A stretch of DNA of 64,000 nucleotides from an uncultured Verrucomicrobia subdivision 3 bacterium. Lineage in GTDB: Bacteria > Verrucomicrobiota > Verrucomicrobiia > Limisphaerales > DASXHY01. Made by a program: the position numbers and the translations under genes. Every line of letters begins with the position of its first letter. Positions within the stretch are counted from its first letter, which is position 1. The stretch spans positions 8,371-72,370 of the forward strand of contig CALBZA010000059.1 of assembly GCA_937890005.1 (NCBI GenBank). The letters run 5' to 3'. Below the pieces are notes generated by a model. It was not told the origin of the DNA. It made no database searches and saw nothing but the letters and a program-made list of their open reading frames with translations. Shown in pieces: positions 17,522 to 24,922 of the stretch.

Positions 17522-18820
17522 TCAGGCCGTCTGCAACTCTCTCACCATGTATGGCTCGAACTCGCGATGAAAATGCGGTGGAATCCGCGCCTTGAACCGC
17601 GCCTCATCGCCTTCGTAATCGCGTTCCACCACCTGGGCGACCTCATGCAATCGCGCAATCACATCAGAACGTCCGTGCGGCACCGCCAGTTCCACAAACT
17701 CACGGATCGGCCGCAATTGACTTCCGAGTTCGGCAAGCAAGCCTTCGATGTTTTCACCCTTCACCGCCGAGATCGGCACGCCATGCGGATACTTTTCCAC
17801 GAAGCGTGTCAATCGCTCCGAGCTGCCGTTCAGCGCATCGATTTTATTGAAGACCATCAGCGTCGGTTTGCCTTCGGCGCCAATCTCGGCAAGCACTGAT
17901 TCCACCGCCTGAATCTGTTCGTCGGCCTGCGGGTGGCTGACGTCCACGACATGCAACAACAGATCGGCTTCAACCACTTCCTCCAGGGTCGCCTTGAAGG
18001 CTTCCACCAGTCCGTGCGGGAGTTTCCGAATGAAACCGACTGTGTCGGTCAGAAGAACATTCTGGTTCGTCGGCAGTCGCAATCGCCGTGTCGTCGGATC
18101 GAGCGTGGCGAACAGTTTGTTTTCCGCCAGCACATCGGCGCCGGTCAGTTTGTTCAGCAATGTCGATTTGCCAGCATTCGTGTAGCCCACGATCGAAGCA
18201 AGCGGCCAGTTGTTCCGCTGACGCGCCGAACGCTGGATGTTGCGCTGATTCCGCACCACTCCGAGATCGTTGAGGATGCGATCGATCCGTTCCTGCACCT
18301 TGCGGCGGTCGGCTTCCAGCTGCGATTCACCTTCACCGGATCGCATGCCGATACCGCCCTTCTGGCGCGACAAGTGGCCCCAGAACCGTGTCAGGCGCGG
18401 CAACAGATGCTGAAGCTGCGCCAGTTCGATCTGCAGCTTGCCTTCGCGGGTGCGGGCGCGTTGCGCGAAAATGTCGAGAATCAACGACGTGCGATCCAGA
18501 ATCTTGCAGTTGAAAATCCGCTCCAGATTGCGGCTTTGCGCGGGGGAAAGTTCATCGTCGAAGATGACCGTGTCGATGTGATGCGCCTTGCAGTAGGTGG
18601 AGAACTCCTCGGCCTTGCCCTTGCCAATGAACGTGGCCGCATTCGGCCCGTCCATCTTCTGAACGCCTTCGCCAACGACATCGCCTCCGGCCGTGGCGGC
18701 GAGTTCGGCAAGTTCCTCCAGCGAGTCGCGATGTTCCCAGGCTTTGCGGGATTTGAGTTCGATACCAACCAGGAAGACCCGTTCGGTCTTCGCATTCCTT
18801 GTGTCGATTAAAGCTTTCAA
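17522..18820 (-). CDS. hflX: GTPase HflX
   Basis: A ribosome-associated GTPase that splits stalled or stressed 50S/30S complexes. The 432 residues include the N-terminal HflX domain with GKGKAEE, the glycine-rich linker GGIGMRSGEGESQLE, and the G domain. The G domain has G1 VGYTNAGKS, G3 DTVGF and G4 NKID; the C-terminal domain follows. The only available start is TTG at 18820, immediately preceded in frame by TAG, and no Shine-Dalgarno sequence is visible, so translation may be weak. Heptamer repeats lie just downstream of its stop. Confidence 0.95.
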   Translation of the reverse strand: MKALIDTRNAKTERVFLVGIELKSRKAWEHRDSLEELAELAATAGGDVVGEGVQKMDGPNAATFIGKGKAEEFSTYCKAHHIDTVIFDDELSPAQSRNLERIFNCKILDRTSLILDIFAQRARTREGKLQIELAQLQHLLPRLTRFWGHLSRQKGGIGMRSGEGESQLEADRRKVQERIDRILNDLGVVRNQRNIQRSARQRNNWPLASIVGYTNAGKSTLLNKLTGADVLAENKLFATLDPTTRRLRLPTNQNVLLTDTVGFIRKLPHGLVEAFKATLEEVVEADLLLHVVDVSHPQADEQIQAVESVLAEIGAEGKPTLMVFNKIDALNGSSERLTRFVEKYPHGVPISAVKGENIEGLLAELGSQLRPIREFVELAVPHGRSDVIARLHEVAQVVERDYEGDEARFKARIPPHFHREFEPYMVRELQTA

Positions 18821-19060
18821 CTATGGATCGTAAATTGTGCGCCGAAGGACGTTGCTGCCGCCGATTCAGGCTGCGTCACAATAGCATGTTCCTTCGTTTA
18901 GGGAAGAGGCATGATGACGATCGCGGCGGGATTCCACGGACACTGTTGGAAATCCGCTTCGTCCTCGAACAACGCTCTCAAGGGAGGAGGAGTCGGACGA
19001 TTGTTCCGTTTCCACCTTTGTTATGGATTTACAGGCCGGTTTTGCGACACTGCCGGACCG

Positions 19061-19540
19061 ATGAATCCGGTAATCAAATTATTGCTCGAAGGCGGCAGCT
19101 TGAGCACCGCGCAGATGGCGCAGGTGCTGAACCTGACCGAAGCGGACGTGAATCGCGAACTGGAGCAGCTCAAGAAGGATGGAATCCTTCTGGGGTGGCG
19201 CCCTGTTCTGAACCTGGCCGACGAGGCCGGCGCCGTTCGAGCCGTCATCGAAGTCCGGATCACGCCCGAACGCGGCGGCGGATTCAACCGCCTCGCGGAA
19301 CGCATCAGCCGCTTCGACGAAGTGGAATCGTGCTATCTCATGTCAGGCGGCTACGACCTGCTGGTATTCGTCAGCGGATCAACGCTTCAGAAGGTCGCGG
19401 CGTTCGTTTCGGAAAAGCTTTCGTCCATTGAAGGCGTGCTTTCCACGGCGACGCATTTCCTGCTGCGTTCCTACAAGGAGCAGGGATTCCTGCTCGACGT
19501 GAAAACCGAGGAAAACGACCGGCTCAAGGTCGCTCCCTGA
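19061..19540 (+). CDS. Lrp/AsnC-family regulator
   Basis: 159 residues from ATG 19061 (MNPVIKLLLEGGSLSTAQMAQVLNL). It has an N-terminal winged helix-turn-helix (residues about 10-50) and a C-terminal RAM/AsnC ligand-binding domain (GAVRAVIEVRITPERGGGFNRLAERI...YDLLVFVSG). It lies 35 bp upstream of an aminotransferase on the same strand. This pairing is common for Lrp-like regulators and the enzymes of amino acid metabolism they control. The effector amino acid is unknown. Confidence 0.92.
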   Translation: MNPVIKLLLEGGSLSTAQMAQVLNLTEADVNRELEQLKKDGILLGWRPVLNLADEAGAVRAVIEVRITPERGGGFNRLAERISRFDEVESCYLMSGGYDLLVFVSGSTLQKVAAFVSEKLSSIEGVLSTATHFLLRSYKEQGFLLDVKTEENDRLKVAP

Positions 19541-19575
19541 GCGGGTTTCAAAAACAATCCATTTGAAATCCTCCC

Positions 19576-20745
19576 ATGGACACTTCCCGTTTCATTGCGA
19601 AGCACGTCATTAATCTGCCCAAATCGGGCATCCGCGACTTCTTCGAGGTCGTCGCGAAGATGAAGGACGTGATCTCGCTCGGCATTGGCGAACCTGACTT
19701 CGACACGCCCTGGCACATTCGTGAGGCCGCGATTTACGCGCTCGAAAAAGGCAAGACGCATTACACGTCAAACCTCGGTTTGATCGAACTGCGTCGTGAG
19801 ATCAGCAAATACGTCGAAAAGAACTTTCACGCCAGCTACAACCCGGAGAACGAAATCCTGGTAACGGTCGGCGTTTCGGAAGCGATTGATATCGCCACCC
19901 GCGCGCTCATCAATCCCGGCGACAAGGTGATGTTCCATCAGCCGTGCTACGTGAGTTATCACCCGAGCATCACGCTGGCGCACGGCGAGGCCGTTCCGGT
20001 TCCAACTTATGCGAAAGACAATTTCGCGCTGACAGCCGAAGCGCTGCGCGCTGCATGGCAGCCCGGCTGCAAGCTGCTCATGCTGAACCTGCCGTGCAAT
20101 CCCACCGGCGGCACGTGCAGCCGCGCCCAGATTGAAGCGATCGCAAAGTTTGCGATTGAGAAAGATCTGCTGGTGCTGAGCGACGAGATTTATTCCGAAC
20201 TCACATTCGAAGGCGAACACGTCAGCATCGCCAGCATTCCCGGCATGAAGGAACGCACAATTTTCCTTCACGGCTTTTCCAAAGCATTCGCAATGACCGG
20301 CTGGCGCATCGGTTACGCCTGCGGTCCGGCTCCACTGATTGAAGCGATGATGAAGGTGCATCAATACTCCATGATGTGCGCGTCCATCATCAGCCAGGAA
20401 GGTGCGGTTGAAGCGCTTCAACGCGGTGAAGACGGGATGAAAGCGATGCGCGAGCAGTATCATCGCCGGCGCGATTACATCGTGCGACGGCTGAATGAAA
20501 TCGGGCTCAAGTGTCACATGCCGCGCGGATCGTTCTACGCATTTCCCGACGTGAGCGTCACCGGGATGAGCGAGAAGGATTTTGCGGTGGGACTGCTTCA
20601 GGCAGAACGCGTGGCCATCGTCCCCGGTTCGGCATTCGGTCCGAACGGCACCGGTTTCTGCCGCGCCTGTTTCGCGACGAGCTACGAACAATTGATCGAA
20701 GCCAGCACCCGCATCGAACGCTACGTCCAGTCGCTCCGAACATAA
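19576..20745 (+). CDS. Class I/II PLP-dependent aminotransferase
   Basis: 389 residues of fold-type I. It has the ISLGIGEPDFDTPWHI entry motif, NPTGG (cofactor/substrate Asn), SDEIYSEL (Asp contacting the pyridine N), and the Schiff-base Lys in HGFSKAFAMTGWRIGY near residue 235. The C-terminal substrate Arg region is complete. It resembles the PatA/aspartate-aromatic aminotransferase subgroup; the amino donor cannot be read from sequence alone. It is probably co-transcribed with the upstream Lrp-like gene. Confidence 0.94.
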   Translation: MDTSRFIAKHVINLPKSGIRDFFEVVAKMKDVISLGIGEPDFDTPWHIREAAIYALEKGKTHYTSNLGLIELRREISKYVEKNFHASYNPENEILVTVGVSEAIDIATRALINPGDKVMFHQPCYVSYHPSITLAHGEAVPVPTYAKDNFALTAEALRAAWQPGCKLLMLNLPCNPTGGTCSRAQIEAIAKFAIEKDLLVLSDEIYSELTFEGEHVSIASIPGMKERTIFLHGFSKAFAMTGWRIGYACGPAPLIEAMMKVHQYSMMCASIISQEGAVEALQRGEDGMKAMREQYHRRRDYIVRRLNEIGLKCHMPRGSFYAFPDVSVTGMSEKDFAVGLLQAERVAIVPGSAFGPNGTGFCRACFATSYEQLIEASTRIERYVQSLRT

Positions 20746-20775
20746 TCCGGAGCTCTTCGATTGCGCAGACCATGT

Positions 20776-20854
20776 GGAGTGCGCGGACATGTCCGCGCTT
20801 TGGAACCGAGAGACATGTCTCCCGGTTAAAAGCGGCGACGTGTCGCCGCACTCC
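20776..20854. repeat. 79-bp cloverleaf-like palindromic repeat between convergent genes
   Basis: The outer ends GGAGTGCG (20776-20783) and CGCACTCC (20847-20854) are exact inverted repeats. Inside are three self-complementary arms: an 18-bp perfect palindrome GCGCGGACATGTCCGCGC (20781-20798), an arm AACCG/CGGTT (20804-20827) around GAGACATGTCTC, and GGCGACGTGTCGCC (20834-20847). It sits between the convergent aminotransferase and miaA. A short version with the same ends lies at 62163-62190, also between convergent genes. It may act as a bidirectional terminator or REP-type element. Confidence 0.7.
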
Positions 20855-20862
20855 CTGTTACG

Positions 20863-21789
20863 TCAGGCGTTGTTCCAACATGCCGGCGATTCTGCGGCAG
20901 ATTGCATCTTCGTCAGCTCAATACATTCCGCATTCAGCTGTCGGCGAAACCACGTCATCTGGCGCTTGGCGAACTGGCGGGTTTTTATTTTCACCATCTC
21001 AACCGTTTCCGCCAAAGACCGTTCGCCACGCAAATGCTCAACCACCTGCCGGTAACCGATCGCCTGCATGGCCGTTCGATTTTCGGCCAGCCCATGCTTC
21101 AATTGCTCCTCAGTTTCCGCCACAAGGCCGCGTCGGAACATCTCATCGACGCGCACGTCGATGCGATTGCGAAGCTCGGCGATATCGCGAACGAGCAGGA
21201 AACAATTGCGATTGCGGATTGCGGATTGCGGATTGCGGATGGACCAGTCGGCGCGTTGTTCGGAAAAGGGGCGTCCCGTGGCGCGAATCACTTCAATAGC
21301 GCGAATGACGCGGCGGGGATTCTGTCGGTCGATCCTTTCATAAGCGACGGGATCGCGTTCGGCCAGTTCGCGAAGCAGCTCTGCAAGCGGCGTGTTCTCC
21401 AGCTCGGCGCGAAGCTCCGGATTTGCAGACGGCGCGGAACCGAGACCGTTGAGGTAGGCGTTGAAATAAAGGCCCGTTCCACCACAAAAAATCGGACGCT
21501 TTCCGCGCGATTGAATTTCGTGAACAGCCTTCTTCGCCAGCCCGACGAATTTCGCCGCATCGAAACTCTCCGCGACATCGACCACGTCGATCAAATGATG
21601 CGGAACGCGCGCGCGTTCTTCGGTCGTAGGTTTCGCGGTGCCGATGTCGAGTCCTCGGTAAACCTGCATGGAATCGACTGAAATGATTTCCGCGCCGATC
21701 CGTTCGGCGAGTTGCAATGCCAGCTCCGATTTGCCGACGGCAGTGGGCCCGGCGATGAAGATCGGTTCAAGCTTGTTTCCTGAGGACAT
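20863..21789 (-). CDS. miaA: tRNA dimethylallyltransferase MiaA
   Basis: Transfers a dimethylallyl group to A37 of tRNAs reading UNN codons. The 308 residues have the N-terminal P-loop GPTAVGKSELA, the SVDSMQVYRGLDIGTAKP block, FCGGTGLYFNA, and the C-terminal AIGYRQVVEHL. An Arg/Asn/Gln/Ser stretch IRNPQSAIRNRN at about residues 184-195 is encoded by a heptanucleotide array (21205-21240) and is not expected in the family. It looks like an in-frame insertion next to the FLLVRD strand. The gene starts one base inside the lgt stop (TGATG), so the two are coupled. Confidence 0.96.
   Translation of the reverse strand: MSSGNKLEPIFIAGPTAVGKSELALQLAERIGAEIISVDSMQVYRGLDIGTAKPTTEERARVPHHLIDVVDVAESFDAAKFVGLAKKAVHEIQSRGKRPIFCGGTGLYFNAYLNGLGSAPSANPELRAELENTPLAELLRELAERDPVAYERIDRQNPRRVIRAIEVIRATGRPFSEQRADWSIRNPQSAIRNRNCFLLVRDIAELRNRIDVRVDEMFRRGLVAETEEQLKHGLAENRTAMQAIGYRQVVEHLRGERSLAETVEMVKIKTRQFAKRQMTWFRRQLNAECIELTKMQSAAESPACWNNA
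21205..21240. repeat. (ATTGCGG)4 heptamer array inside miaA
   Basis: Four perfect ATTGCGG units (21211-21238) are preceded by a 6-nt ATTGCG. They lie in the coding sequence of miaA and are read without breaking the frame. The same unit occurs in both orientations in the gap at 24845-24917. Confidence 0.9.
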
Positions 21790-22574
21790 CAGTTCGCGCG
21801 GCCGGCTGTCCGCCGTTGAAACAGAAACAGTCCCGCTCCGGCGACGAGAATTCCGATGCTGATCAGATGTGCCGGCGTGAGCGGTCCATACAGGTGCGCC
21901 TCGGTATAATCGCCCCGAAATGTTTCAACGAACGATCGTGTCACGGCGTAACACATGAGATACGCGGCGAAGACCTGTCCATCGAACTTCTTGCGTCGAT
22001 ACAACCACGCCAGTCCGATGTAGAGGCCGAGGCTCAGGATGGAATCATAGACCTGTGAAGGATGAACGGCAGTTGCCGCGCCATTGAACGGATGCGTTTC
22101 GTGCCCGGCTGGATAACGAATCGCCCACGGCAGATCGCAGACTTTTCCGTAACAACAGCCATTCATCAGACAGCCGATTCTTCCAAACACGTATCCCAGC
22201 GGAATGCTCGGCGCGAGAACATCGGCCAATTTCCAAAGCGGAATTTTCTTCAGTCGAACGAAGAGTATGCACGCCAGTGAAGCGCCGATGAGTCCGCCAT
22301 AAAAAACCAGGCCGCCGTGATGCACCATGAAGATTTCTGTGATCGGTTTGTCCGCGAATTCCTCCTTCCAATAACTGATCACATGCAGTGCGCGCGCACC
22401 GACAACCGTACCCACGATCAACCACGGCCCGATGTCCATCACCTGTTCGGGATGCAAGCCGGAGCGGATTCCGCGGCGGCTGGCCGTCCAGAGTCCAAGC
22501 AGAAAGGCGACGGCGAGCATGATCCCATACCACGTCACCGGCCAGGAACCGATTTTGAATGCAATTGGATGCAC
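21789..22574 (-). CDS. lgt: Prolipoprotein diacylglyceryl transferase Lgt
   Basis: An inner-membrane enzyme that moves diacylglycerol from phosphatidylglycerol to the lipobox cysteine of prolipoproteins. At 261 residues it has about seven membrane segments. It has the HGGLVFYGGLIG segment with the catalytic-region His and the family signature GRIGCLMNGCCYG near residue 135. The essential Arg/Glu region FVETFRGDY is near the C-terminus. It would process the lipoproteins predicted elsewhere in the window. Its gene overlaps miaA by 1 nt and lies 53 bp after the DUF3106 gene. Confidence 0.97.
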   Translation of the reverse strand: MHPIAFKIGSWPVTWYGIMLAVAFLLGLWTASRRGIRSGLHPEQVMDIGPWLIVGTVVGARALHVISYWKEEFADKPITEIFMVHHGGLVFYGGLIGASLACILFVRLKKIPLWKLADVLAPSIPLGYVFGRIGCLMNGCCYGKVCDLPWAIRYPAGHETHPFNGAATAVHPSQVYDSILSLGLYIGLAWLYRRKKFDGQVFAAYLMCYAVTRSFVETFRGDYTEAHLYGPLTPAHLISIGILVAGAGLFLFQRRTAGRAN

Positions 22575-22627
22575 GGCGGGAATCTACGGGGAACAGCGCT
22601 CGCTTGAGAAGCAAATTGAACCCTCAG

Positions 22628-23626
22628 TCAGTTCGTGGCCATCGGAGGGAAAACGGGCATGGGTGGTGGCGGCATCGGCGGAGAAAACCCAATGGGCAGC
22701 GGCGGCTGAATGGGGGCCACTTCGACCAACCGCCGCCACTCCTCACGCTCTTCCGCCGACATCAACTTCCAGCGCTCCGCGTTTTTCAGGAACGCCTGCC
22801 GTTCTGCAAGGCTCATGCTCGCGAATTTCTGGAACGACTCGATGCATTCCGCGCGCTGCCGCGGAGTGAGCTTTTCGTAAGCCGCGAGCGTCTTTTCCAT
22901 CTGCTGCTTTTCAGCATCGCTCAGCTGTCCAAGCACACGCATCTTTTCCTCGGGCTTCAGTTCGAAGAATTCGTTGAAGCTGCGCAGCATTTTCTGACGA
23001 TGTTCCGGAGGGAGAATTCTCCAGATGTCGAGTCCGGCCTCGAGTTTGGCGCGGCGTTCGGGCGACATCTGGCTGAGAAGCTTTTTGCGTTGCGCCGCGT
23101 TAGCGCTTTCCAGCTGCGTGAAATAACGGGAGGTCACTTCGCTGTTGAGCAATTCCTCCTGATAGGCCGGCGGTAACAGATCCCACTGTTCGAGCCGCGC
23201 CTCGATGATCTTTCGATGCGGCTCGGGAATTTTCGCCAGCTGTTCGGCGCGATTGCTGCGGGAGCCAGTCATCAGCGGCATCAGATACCAACGCAACTCG
23301 GTCGCTTGAAGGCGCAGTTCACGTTCGTCCGGTTTCAGCGATTCGTACTCGCGCAGCTTGGCCATGATCTGCCGGGCAATTTCAGGCGGCCGGTTGCTCA
23401 AGGCCTGGCGCCGCTCCGCACGGTTCATATCGAGCAGCTCGCGGAACTGCTGGACGGGATTTTTTTCCACCGAAGTTTCGCTTGAAATGAGCGGGATCGA
23501 TTCGTTCGCCGCTGTCCTGTCGGAACTCCGCTGATCCTCTGCGGCACGAGAGAGCGAGGTCGCGAGCATCAGGATCAGGATGCTCGTCCAAAGAAAGGGA
23601 ATTTTGTTCTGCTCGCTCCGTGTCAT
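22628..23626 (-). CDS. DUF3106-type exported protein
   Basis: 332 residues with an N-terminal membrane/signal segment (about residues 10-28, ending SRAAED). It is rich in charged helical repeats of the form M-(S/T)-P-E-x-R-x-x-L near residues 50-290. This is the PF11304 (DUF3106) pattern of short amphipathic helices with W/L and RxxL spacing. The proline-rich tail (PPMPPPPMPVFPPM) could reach periplasmic partners. Its start overlaps the anti-sigma gene by ATGA. Its place behind a sigma/anti-sigma pair suggests envelope-stress sensing, as inferred for similar clusters. Confidence 0.85.
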   Translation of the reverse strand: MTRSEQNKIPFLWTSILILMLATSLSRAAEDQRSSDRTAANESIPLISSETSVEKNPVQQFRELLDMNRAERRQALSNRPPEIARQIMAKLREYESLKPDERELRLQATELRWYLMPLMTGSRSNRAEQLAKIPEPHRKIIEARLEQWDLLPPAYQEELLNSEVTSRYFTQLESANAAQRKKLLSQMSPERRAKLEAGLDIWRILPPEHRQKMLRSFNEFFELKPEEKMRVLGQLSDAEKQQMEKTLAAYEKLTPRQRAECIESFQKFASMSLAERQAFLKNAERWKLMSAEEREEWRRLVEVAPIQPPLPIGFSPPMPPPPMPVFPPMATN

Positions 23627-24126
23627 TGAAACAAGGCGAGCAATTGTTCATCTGGCGCCGGCGTGGCGTTCAACTGCCGGATCGCTTCGAAATCCTGAAG
23701 GACATCCGGACTGGGCAGTGCCGAGACGTTGGAAACTGCAACGACACTTTCTGCGAGCTGCCGGGCCTGCGCCTGTTGATGATGCGAAACCAGGATGAAA
23801 ATGGCGGCAACAGTGAACACGCCGCTGGCAGCAAAGGCGATTCGCGGAAAGAGCACGCGCCAGGACCATTGAGACTCAGAAGTCCGGGAACGCGACTTTT
23901 GTTCGCGTTCCACTGCAGCCATCACGCGCGCGGTGAAATTGCTGGAAACCGGCGCATCCGGAATCCGGTTCAGGGCGGCGGTCAACGCCGAATCCAGCTC
24001 CAGGTCGGATTCGAGTTCCCTCGCATTTTTGGGTTCGCTCTTCAACGACTCCCGCAGCGCCGCCTTTTCGACATCCGTGAGCGGACGCCGCCAGCCGATT
24101 TCACGCAGTTTCTCAGGATCGTTCAT
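23623..24126 (-). CDS. Probable anti-sigma factor (single membrane segment)
   Basis: 167 residues. A cytoplasmic N-terminus rich in charged helices (to about residue 90) comes before one membrane segment (IAFAASGVFTVAAIFILV). A short periplasmic tail ending in EQLLALFQ follows. No zinc-binding His-Cys motif is seen, so it is not a classic ZAS anti-sigma. The call rests mainly on position: 46 bp after an ECF sigma gene and overlapping the DUF3106 gene. Confidence 0.7.
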   Translation of the reverse strand: MNDPEKLREIGWRRPLTDVEKAALRESLKSEPKNARELESDLELDSALTAALNRIPDAPVSSNFTARVMAAVEREQKSRSRTSESQWSWRVLFPRIAFAASGVFTVAAIFILVSHHQQAQARQLAESVVAVSNVSALPSPDVLQDFEAIRQLNATPAPDEQLLALFQ

Positions 24127-24172
24127 AGATTCCTTTCATTTGAAAACCGGTTTCGAACAAAAGTTTCTCGTT

Positions 24173-24775
24173 TCATGCGTCCCAAACTCCGCTTTTCAGA
24201 TACGGCTTGAGCTTCTGCTTCAAGGTTTCCCGTCCGCGATGAATCAGCGATTTCGTCGCCGAAAGCGAACACCCCAGAATTGCCGCAATTTCCTCGTAGC
24301 TCAACTCGTCCTGCCGGCAGAGAAGAATTGCAGTGCGTTGATTCTCCGGCAGTTCGGCAATGGCTTCCTCGATTTTCTGCTCCAGCTCCCCGTGCAAAAC
24401 CTGTTCGGGGGGCGGCGCCACCTTCCGGTCTTCCACCTGATGCACCGGCTGATCTTCCTGATCAGGATGGGTGGCATCCAGTGAATCGGCTGGATGCCGC
24501 GAACGCCGACGAATCTCGTTCAGGCAAAGGTTTCGGGCAATGGTGAACAGCCATGTGGAGAATTTTGCTGAGCTGCGGTAGCGATCGGCGGATTTGTAAA
24601 CCTGGACGAAGACGTTTTGAGCGAGATCTTCGGCTTCGGTGAGGTCGTGGAGCGTGCGGTAGATGAGATTGATGACCGGCTGCTTGTATTTCTTGACGAG
24701 TTCCGTAAACGCCGCGACATCGCCCTGCTTCACGCGAAGCATCAGGGCGGCGTCGGGGTCGAGATGTTCCGGCAT
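24173..24775 (-). CDS. ECF-type RNA polymerase sigma factor
   Basis: About 200 residues from ATG 24775; a TTG four codons earlier is less likely. Region 2 reads FTELVKKYKQPVINLIYRTLHDLTEAEDLAQNVFVQVYK with the ECF DLAQNVF core. KFSTWLFTIARNLCLNEIRRRSRH is region 2.3-2.4. Region 4 is LPENQRTAILLCRQDELSYEEIAAILGCSLSATKSLIHRGRETL. It heads the minus-strand set sigma, anti-sigma, DUF3106, lgt, miaA. The stimulus is unknown; envelope stress is inferred from the membrane partners. Confidence 0.94.
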   Translation of the reverse strand: MPEHLDPDAALMLRVKQGDVAAFTELVKKYKQPVINLIYRTLHDLTEAEDLAQNVFVQVYKSADRYRSSAKFSTWLFTIARNLCLNEIRRRSRHPADSLDATHPDQEDQPVHQVEDRKVAPPPEQVLHGELEQKIEEAIAELPENQRTAILLCRQDELSYEEIAAILGCSLSATKSLIHRGRETLKQKLKPYLKSGVWDA

Positions 24776-24844
24776 GTGTTCAGTCAAGGCCGCGGCAATT
24801 TAGGCCAACACCAGAACACGAACAAGGTTGCGCAAGGAATTGTG

Positions 24845-24917
24845 ATTGCGGATTGCGGATTGAAAGTAGGCATTCTGAAATCCGCAATTGCCAGTCCGCA
24901 ATTTCCTCAATCCGCGA
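24845..24917. repeat. Inverted ATTGCGG / CCGCAAT heptamer element
   Basis: Two perfect ATTGCGG units (24845-24858) are followed, after about 20 bp, by three CCGCAAT-like units in the opposite sense (about 24881-24917). Together they form an imperfect hairpin. It lies in the 147-bp gap upstream of the sigma gene. The unit is the one that is read in frame inside miaA. Confidence 0.7.
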
Positions 24918-24922
24918 TTTAG

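Noticed and set aside
20511..21299. 262-residue plus-strand ORF across the aminotransferase end and miaA
   Set aside because: Its Cys/Arg-rich stretch is a translation of the palindromic repeat at 20776-20854.
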